64,000 nucleotides of DNA from Cephalotrichum gorgonifer (lineage: Eukaryota; Ascomycota; Sordariomycetes; Microascales; Microascaceae). Where the stretch lies: positions 4,496,640 through 4,560,639 of the forward strand of contig ONZQ02000001.1 in the NCBI GenBank assembly GCA_900312665.1, read 5' to 3'. The notes beneath the pieces are model-generated. The model searched no databases. It had not been told where the DNA came from and saw only the letters and a program-made list of their open reading frames with translations. Made by a program: the position numbers and the translations under genes. Below, piece after piece: positions 57,201-64,000 of the stretch. Position 1 is the stretch's first letter; the number at the start of each line of letters is the position of its first letter.

Positions 57201-60011
57201 TGGGGGCGCTTTCCTCCAAGTACCCGGACTTCTTGTACCCATCGTCAAGAGGGAAGGCGCGTGGGAGAGAGAATGGAAAGGTATCGCAAGCTCAGCCGGT
57301 TTTAGCTGAGGACGCCGCGTGGTTTCTAAGCACTTCATATGCGCCTTCTTCTATAGGTGCAACAATAATTAATACTCATGTAGTAGTAACAGCACATAAG
57401 TCGTAGGGCGGGATGCGTCGTCGCGCATCATGGGGGCCGTACCTCGTGGCGGGAGCGCCTTCCCGGTCCGAGCCCGAGCCACCGAGAGTGCCATGACGTT
57501 CATAATTATGACACGTTATTTCGAGCGAGGAAGAAAGTTGCAAGTGGGCGCACGGGGCACGCTCCCGTCTGTGGCCATCAATCACCACGTCGGCGCCACT
57601 GCTACTAGCTCTCCGGTCCCGCGGAACCTTTGGGAGGGGGATCTACCACTTGTGCAAGATGATTTTCCTCAGGTGGCTGGCGGTCGGGTATCAAGGCCAC
57701 TGATCCTACTGGCTGACCTGACTTGACATGTCTCGGTGGGAGGCTGGGGTGGCACGTGTGATGCCGTTGACGCAAGACCTTGGGTCGCACGGGTTTAAAC
57801 GAATCTTGAGCGCGCGCGAGGGGACGACAGACACAGACAGGCAGGTACTTTGTAAATTGCGAAGGGTATTTCCATGTACTTGGATGCTGCACAACACAAG
57901 TACAAGTATTATATAATGATTCCCCCCCGCTCTCGCGCGCCGTTGGAGGAAGCTAGCTATTAGTGCAACGCCCGTCTCGGGTCGTTCCTCGAAGTAGACA
58001 TAGTATTCCTTCTTTCAACTTCAACCCTGGCGCAAAGCCTAGTGGTATGCGAGTACGAGTACGAGTACAACTGCCCTGACTAGCTGATCAGTGATCCTCG
58101 TGGGGCTCCGGTTGGGACTCTAGTCCCGTAATTCTGGGTCCAGCTATTAAGGATGCTCCGGTTTGTCGTCCTACTCGTACGAGTACATGAACCGCGCTTT
58201 TTGATAATAGTCTTGTCATACTCATATTGCTCGGCGACTCCTGCAGGAGTGCGAGAAGTAACTAACAAGTACTAACTTCCATTGGCCCAAGCTTTGGATC
58301 TGCCCGTTGTCTGGGTCAAAAGCTATGGATCTAGTCTAAGGGGGGGAGCATAATCTCATCTCCACCGCTCCTGCCATGAACTTCGAACGTGGATAGGAAG
58401 AAGCAAGCGCCTAGAACGCCATTCTTTATCCCATCGAGAAGTTTCCGTTCCACTTTTGGCAAAAATCGACATTGGCTGGCCTTCCACTCACCCCTCTCAA
58501 CCCCCCCCCCCCCTCCCCATTCCTGTCTAATAATAATACAACTACTCGGTATCTCCTCCCTGTTCGCCAGCCCTGCCGGGGGGTCCTGGTAGATATACAG
58601 TGCGAACCGGTCAGCGCCTCTGCTGAGAAATGGATGATACTTGCGAGTGCGCCGTCGTACTCGTACCCAGGAGCTCTCTCTCCCCTGCAGTGTCGTGACT
58701 CGGAAGGTCCGGCTAGCTCTTGATAGCATCGTCTGCCGTACATCGCAAAGAATAATTCGGCTCGAGGGAGAGGGAAGAGAGAGACAAATATGAAGAAGAA
58801 AAAGAAGAAGAGGCCGTTGCATGGTGGCCTTAATAGCGCCTACCTGTAATACTTGTTCAATCTCAAAGTACGTACCTGCCCTGTGCACCCAGGTATCACC
58901 CGCTTACCTACAGGTATAGCGATCATGTACTACGAGCCTGTACTGATTGCGCTTGTACATGTACAAGCACTAAAAGTGACAGAGGTTGAGCTAGATTGAA
59001 GTGGGAACTCTGTGCTGGTACGAGGTAGGTTAGACGGCCGCCTTGTGGTACCAACCAGAGCAGCTTCGCTCAACCCAGAGAAGGTATCAGCTCCGTACTG
59101 TGCTCTGTACTGTCCGTATCAACGAGTACCTACCGGCCGATGGCCCCACCTAATTCCCCCAATTTCGATTCCCTTAATCCTGGTCCGTTCTGGGCCGGTC
59201 TACTTGTAATTGCGCCTGCCTTTCAGGGTCCCATTAAATATTATGTGAGGGCCCCTCACCAGAGTTGCAGAAAGCTTTCTCAAGCTTCCGCGAGTATTTC
59301 GTACCGCTCCCCGGTAACCGTAAAAAAATAAGGAGCACGGTCGCCCGACTGAGGACTTCCCGAGGCTCAGCGAAACTCCCCGAACCCAGTTCGAGGGCTT
59401 TAACGAGAAGCAGAAGAAGGAGGAAGAAAGAAAGAAATAAAAAGGGAAAGGGGGAAAGGAGTTGCAGACGGGAAACGGGAAAGCCAAGACCACCATCACG
59501 CCTCTCAATCGAGCTCCTAGACATCTGGAGCCGTTGCGGATCCGACAGACTGGTCGAGTCAATCTTGATGCGCCGGTCTCACCTCGACCATCAGCCACAA
59601 CGCCGAATAGTCACGACCTCCCGCCAGGCCAGAATCCGGTATATCTCGAGGTAATGAGTCGCCAGTCTCCCTACTCGCCGTCTTTCCACAGCACCTTCGC
59701 GTCGGTCGGCGCTTAGCCGACACCTCGCGCGAGAGGACGCGGAGCGCACCCGAGCAGAATCTGTCTGTTCCCTCGGAAGCAAAAGTCCACCCAGACCATC
59801 TACTGTGGGATAGAGGAGAGAAAGACTTTGTTTTCTTTCGACTACCCCCCGCCGCGAGCGATTGAACGAGGCCATTTTTCGCAACTCGAACCGTTCCGCC
59901 TTTGTCACTCGTTTCCTAGGCCGGATATCGAGCGATCCCCCCCCAGCACCTCGAACCTTGGGCATTAGCGACGACAATGTCATGACCCTGCAAGGATCCT
60001 TACGAGTGCCC

Positions 60012-60033
60012 AACGAAGAGCGAGCGAGCGAGC

Positions 60034-60077
<44 letters not shown>

Positions 60078-60085
60078 CAGACAGT
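60012..60085. repeat. Left copy of 74-bp GA/GACA repeat flanking the gap
   Basis: Starts AACGAAGAGCGAGCGAGCGA, continues as GA and GACAGA units and ends ACAGACAGT. It is identical base for base to 60399-60474 on the other side of the N run. Confidence 0.9.
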
Positions 60086-60398
60086 NNNNNNNNNNNNNNN
60101 NNNNNNNNNNNNNNNNNNNNNNNNNNNNNNNNNNNNNNNNNNNNNNNNNNNNNNNNNNNNNNNNNNNNNNNNNNNNNNNNNNNNNNNNNNNNNNNNNNNN
60201 NNNNNNNNNNNNNNNNNNNNNNNNNNNNNNNNNNNNNNNNNNNNNNNNNNNNNNNNNNNNNNNNNNNNNNNNNNNNNNNNNNNNNNNNNNNNNNNNNNNN
60301 NNNNNNNNNNNNNNNNNNNNNNNNNNNNNNNNNNNNNNNNNNNNNNNNNNNNNNNNNNNNNNNNNNNNNNNNNNNNNNNNNNNNNNNNNNNNNNNNNN
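60086..60398. other. Assembly gap (313 N)
   Basis: Run of 313 N. Because both flanks are the same 74 bp, the two contig ends probably overlap and the true gap may be zero or negative in length. Confidence 0.98.
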
Positions 60399-60420
60399 AA
60401 CGAAGAGCGAGCGAGCGAGC

Positions 60421-60464
<44 letters not shown>

Positions 60465-60474
60465 CAGACAGTGC
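60399..60474. repeat. Right copy of the 74-bp GA/GACA repeat
   Basis: Exact copy of 60012-60085 (the last two bases belong to unique flank). It is followed at once by unique sequence leading into the zinc-finger gene, whose ATG is about 35 bp downstream. Confidence 0.85.
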
Positions 60475-60509
60475 CATCCCATCCAGGCCACTATCGCTGA
60501 TAGCCTGGC

Positions 60510-63500
60510 ATGGCGGCCGAGCTTCAACCTCTGGCCCCGCCCGACCCGGGGACTGAGTCCTCTATCAGGCGGCTACTAAATCGACAGGTTCAACTAACCG
60601 ACGAGCAGGCCGAGGTGCAGGCCCAGCTTGCCGCCCTGCTCCCGGCCAAGTACGGATCCAATATCAAACTCGAACTGCTCATGCTGCGCTACAAGCTACA
60701 TGCTCTACGCGCCTATGGTGCACTCAACGGTACGACTTCCATCACGGCGCGATGCCTCCTCCTTAACCTTGAGGCAAAATAGCAACGCTTCACCTTCGAC
60801 GCCTCCCCATACGCGTCCTTGCGTCTTGCCCTTCTGACTAGTTCCTACATTGCCTTGACCCTGAGGCTACCCCCCCCTTCCTGCTGGCTGACATTGAGCC
60901 TGTGATCTAGACATTCCGTCCAACCCTCCACCGTTATCGGAGGCCGAAGAGGCACGTTTCCTCCAGTACCAATGTGAATGTATTGAGGCTGCTCTTCTTC
61001 GTCGCGGTAGGTTTCTGGCCATCCTTCCCTTTAAACTCCCTGTCCACAGCCGTTATACTATTTCCCTAGGCTTGCCCATCAGCCTACCAACCATTCCGAC
61101 TTCTTCCATAGTCACCACGCTCTTCCTGGTGTCCAGGTCTTCTGACTTCTCTCATTGCGCAACCTCTAGGCCTAAATCTCTACGATTCGTATCTCATCGA
61201 ATCTTTAAAGCGTCTGGTTCCCGACGACACTCCCGAGGCGTACTCAACATGGTGGCTAGAGAAGAACATTGCCGATAATGATCCCATATTCCGAGGTAGC
61301 AAGGTCCGAGACGTGTTAGCCCAGAGCCCGCGACCCGACCCCTCTTCATACAAATGCTGGGACGACACCTGCGTACACTACGTCTATGGATTCCCCACCC
61401 AAGACGACCGCGATTACCATGCCAGAGAACACACCCTACCTCCTAGAAGGGATGGTGGCGGTGGCCTCTCGTTCTCGGCCGCCAACACCCCGTCGTTCAA
61501 CTACCCAGACCATTCCTCTTCCAGATCCTTCGGCGGAGACACCCCCAGGCGTTCGTCGACGCTCCAGTTGCCGAAGCCATCGGTACCCCCGCTCCGCTCG
61601 TTGAGTATACCGAGTCAGCTCAGCGACAGTGATCGAAAAGACTCCGTCCCGAGCATCTCCTTCTCCGCCGACAACCCTCCCCGGCAGAGAAGCTATACCG
61701 ATGCGGACGTGGACCCTCTACTTCCTCCCTTAAAATTCAGCAGGGCTGGCCAGTCACGGTTACAGTCCATCGGCGAGCTTAAACTACCCAAGGAGGCAGG
61801 GCCGTGCCTGCGATGCACAGTAAAAAACCTTGCTGTAAGACCCCGGATGAAAGACTCACAATCCCCGCTATGAATCCTGTATCACTGACGGCGAGTACTA
61901 GTGTGACTCGGGTGAGCCTTGCAACTTCTGCTTCAGAGTAACCGGCTCGGCGGCTCCCGACATATGGACTAGTCTAGGCTGCAGGAGGGGCCCTTTGGCC
62001 CAGCTCGCCCTCCTAGTACTTCCGAGTATGACATGACGCTCTCTCCCCACCCTGCTTTTCTTTGTCTGCAGAGCTGACTCTTGCCTCCAGGACCCTTGTC
62101 TCCCCGACAGACACAATCTTCCATACCGTCCCCCAGCGATGCGCGACGTGTGATAAACGACTTCCTCATGCGCACATACAATCTCCCGCCCCAACTGATG
62201 ACCGATGTACAGAATCATCTGGACTATGACGACACATTCTGGTCCACGGGCGAGGAAGGGGACCCGTCGCCGACGTCACGCTTCCCCGTTGTCCTCGGCG
62301 TCCTCTTGGCGAGCTGGAATTCGCGAGAGACTCTCTTCAACTTTTTAGACCTCCTGAAACTCAGCGGCCGGGCTTTCGGGCTTCCGAGCAGACAGGCGGA
62401 GGAGGCCACCCATCCCGTATTATACCGCGCAAAGGTTCTCCTCAGGGAGGTCCTCTACTACGACCTACAGCAGCACGACCCCGTGCTATCCCCGTCTCCC
62501 GAGCGCTACCAGCATCGGATCCAGCCCCCCGAGGAACTACCTCAGGAGCGGCCTGGACGGCTGCTCCACGACGCCATGGTTGGGTTCCTACATGCATTCG
62601 AGAACGCGACCTTGAGGAACGGGGCCCTCGATTCCACCGCTTCTCTAGCTGTTTTCCTAGCCCTCTGCATATTCAGTGTAACGAGTACCCTCCTCGCCGA
62701 TATAACCTCCCCCGCGCGACAACATTCTGCTTTCGCCTGGGATGGGCCCGGTAGTGCCAACGCTCCGCCCCCCATGAGGATTGTTCATCAGGCACTAGTA
62801 AGTATATTCACTTGGGCAAGCCCACGCATGCTGGATGAGTCGCAACCCGACGCTCCAGACTCGGTTCGGCATGTTATAAACGATATCAATATCATCACGA
62901 GGAAGGTCCAGTGGTCCCAGTTCGACATCGCCTTGCCGCCCGACTTCCTCATGAGCCTCGCTACAGGTGCGCTGGAGGGAGGGGCCGCTCCTCCCCGCCA
63001 GTACTTCGGGTTCATCAGACCCCGGGTCCCTGCCGGCCGTCCCGGCCCACAGATGCTCCCGCCCCTCCTCAAGATCACGGACGACATACGGAAGCCCGTG
63101 GGCGACACGAGAGGCACCCCCATCGACAGTTGGCATCCAGCATCGGCGCCGGTTATAGAGGGAAACCGGGACTACCCAATAAAGGAGGCGCCGAACCACA
63201 TCATGACCTCTCCCCGGCCCATGGAGTCGAGTATCACGCGGAGGCATACTGTCGGCGAGAGTCCCGGATACTCGCGCGGGCCCGTACGGGCGATAGGCGC
63301 CTTGATTCCCGGAGGCCGCATGCGGCCGTCGTATCAACGCCCGCCATTGCGCAGGGTGTATTGTAACAAGTGCAACGAGTATCCCGAGGGATTCCGTGGC
63401 GAGCACGAACTGCGGCGGCATACGGAGTCGAAGCACGCCCTACTAGTAAAGAGGTGGATCTGCATCGAGCCGGAAAACCCGCCTCCGTCGTCGCCGCGGC

Positions 63501-64000
63501 CGGCCGTGCCCCTGTCCAAATGCAAGGCCTGTGTGACGCAGAAGCGGTACGGCGCCTACTACAACGCGGCAGCCCACCTGCGACGAGCGCACTTCAACCC
63601 GAACCGGGGAGGCAAGGCGAGCGGCGACTGGCCGCCCATGACGGCCCTGAAGGATTGGATGAGGGAAGTCCGCCAGTCCGTAGACGTGAACGACAACGAT
63701 TCGTCGAGCGGCGAGGAGGGAGACTTCAAGCCGGGTCCTGCCGAGTTCTACGGGGCCGCGCCGACTTTGCCGCCGGCCCCAGCTCCATCCTCCTCTCAGC
63801 GGTCCCCGTGCGCCGAGCCTCTTAGGTTAGCACCGGTGCTGGCCCCGGGCCCGCCGGGACTGCAGCCTCCGACGCTCGCGCGCCAGATGTCGGGAGGTAG
63901 CGACGTGATTATGGTGTCGGCGCACAGCAGCCCCGCGTCCAAGACGCCCGAGAACCGCAGCAGGTGCCCACACCCCGACTGCGGGCGGGTGTTCAAGGAC
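60510..64000 (+). CDS. Zinc-finger protein: Zn-cluster-like motif plus C2H2 fingers, 3'-truncated
   Basis: Five exons are visible: 60510-60729, 60911-61006, 61170-61834, 61902-62025 and 62091 onward, 1005 residues to the window edge with no stop. Introns 4 and 5 are set by phase and by branch points (CACTGAC at 61883, CTGAC at 62074). Residues 318-354 form six cysteines spaced C-x2-C-x6-C-x5-C-x2-C-x16-C (CLRCTVKNLA/CDSGEPCNFC across an intron), like a fungal Zn(II)2Cys6 cluster with a long last loop. Further on are YCNKCNEYPEGFRGEHELRR (from 793), CKACVTQKRYGAYYNAAAHL (from 846, resembling the DUF7896 type) and the start of another finger, RCPHPDCGRVFKD (from 994). It is probably a nuclear DNA-binding regulator. 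The N-terminus resembles no domain I know. The 3' end and any later fingers are outside. Confidence 0.82.

Larger units (their letters stand above)
53460..60509. other. 7-kb gene-free region with an assembly gap
   Basis: This is the longest stretch without a supported gene. It holds a C17/T8 homopolymer (about 53966-53992), a CAGCCG-type hexamer repeat, several short perfect palindromes (56033-56046, 58172-58185, 58951-58968), octamers at 53893, 54443, 58054, 58060, 58172, 58178 and 58658, a poly-C at 58500, and the GA/GACA repeats around the second N gap. Open frames are short and lack GC3 bias. Its right end should contain the promoter of the zinc-finger gene. Confidence 0.45.

Noticed and set aside
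59862..60500. Open frame running through the N gap with Arg/Glu and Arg/Gln repeats
   Set aside because: It is made of unknown bases and GA/GACA microsatellite translated in frame; not a protein gene.
61071..61169. Alternative acceptor CCTAG at 61066-61070 giving an extra exon in the zinc-finger gene
   Set aside because: The frame after it does not lead into the clearly coding segment beginning GLNLYDSYLIESLKRL; the acceptor at 61169 joins in phase.

Overview
The window is nuclear DNA of a filamentous ascomycete, most likely a Sordariomycete. Protein genes are split by short introns (about 65-200 bp) with GTANGT-type donors, CTNAC/ACTAAC branch points and (C/T)AG acceptors. Coding third positions are strongly C/G-biased, and the intergenic DNA is long, less GC-rich and full of microsatellites and pyrimidine tracts. 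Several genes are typical of moulds (palC, an Ascomycete-type PEX6, a serine-rich cupredoxin protein, a GPI-anchored wall protein). I see no mobile element, CRISPR array, rRNA or tRNA that I can support.

Layout. 1-3344: 3' part of PEX6 (+). 4123-5450: aldo-keto reductase (+). 5818-7380: SH3BGR/thioredoxin-fold protein with an acidic tail (-). 10337-10768: small GPI-anchored wall protein (+). 11796-13313: membrane-anchored alpha/beta hydrolase (-). 14637-14771: possible 44-residue Cys-rich micropeptide (-). 19697-22967: RBR-type E3 ubiquitin ligase (+). 23213-24774: palC (-). 25599-27535: ALG6 (+). 30832-32531: secreted/membrane cupredoxin-like protein (+). 34230-35559: SURF4/ERV29 cargo receptor (+). 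37104-37940: SF3b14/p14 splicing factor (-). 39992-41716: MBD4-like DNA glycosylase (+). 44169-47573: large methyltransferase-domain protein (+). 48148-50624: NPR3 (-). 52059-53459: ethanolamine kinase (+). 60510 to the window end: multi-zinc-finger protein (+, 3' truncated). Two runs of N (44050-44120 and 60086-60398) are assembly gaps.

The genes are ordinary, unlinked housekeeping and regulatory functions, not a cluster: peroxisome import (PEX6), N-glycosylation and ER export (ALG6, ERV29), phospholipid synthesis (ethanolamine kinase), nutrient and pH signalling (NPR3, palC), splicing (p14), DNA repair (MBD4-like), ubiquitination (RBR) and cell surface (GPI protein, cupredoxin). The less ordinary signals are outside or beside them: a strongly over-represented 8-bp intergenic motif (TACGAGTA and its complement), a 26-bp perfect palindrome and a CRE site upstream of the aldo-keto reductase, a candidate Cys-rich micropeptide with its own CRE, an MBD4-like glycosylase with a degenerate hairpin, a composite zinc-cluster/C2H2 protein, and an assembly gap flanked by an exact 74-bp duplication.

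Exon boundaries were derived by hand from splice signals, reading phase and remembered family conservation. They sum to whole codons in every spliced gene, but no transcript data or database search was used.
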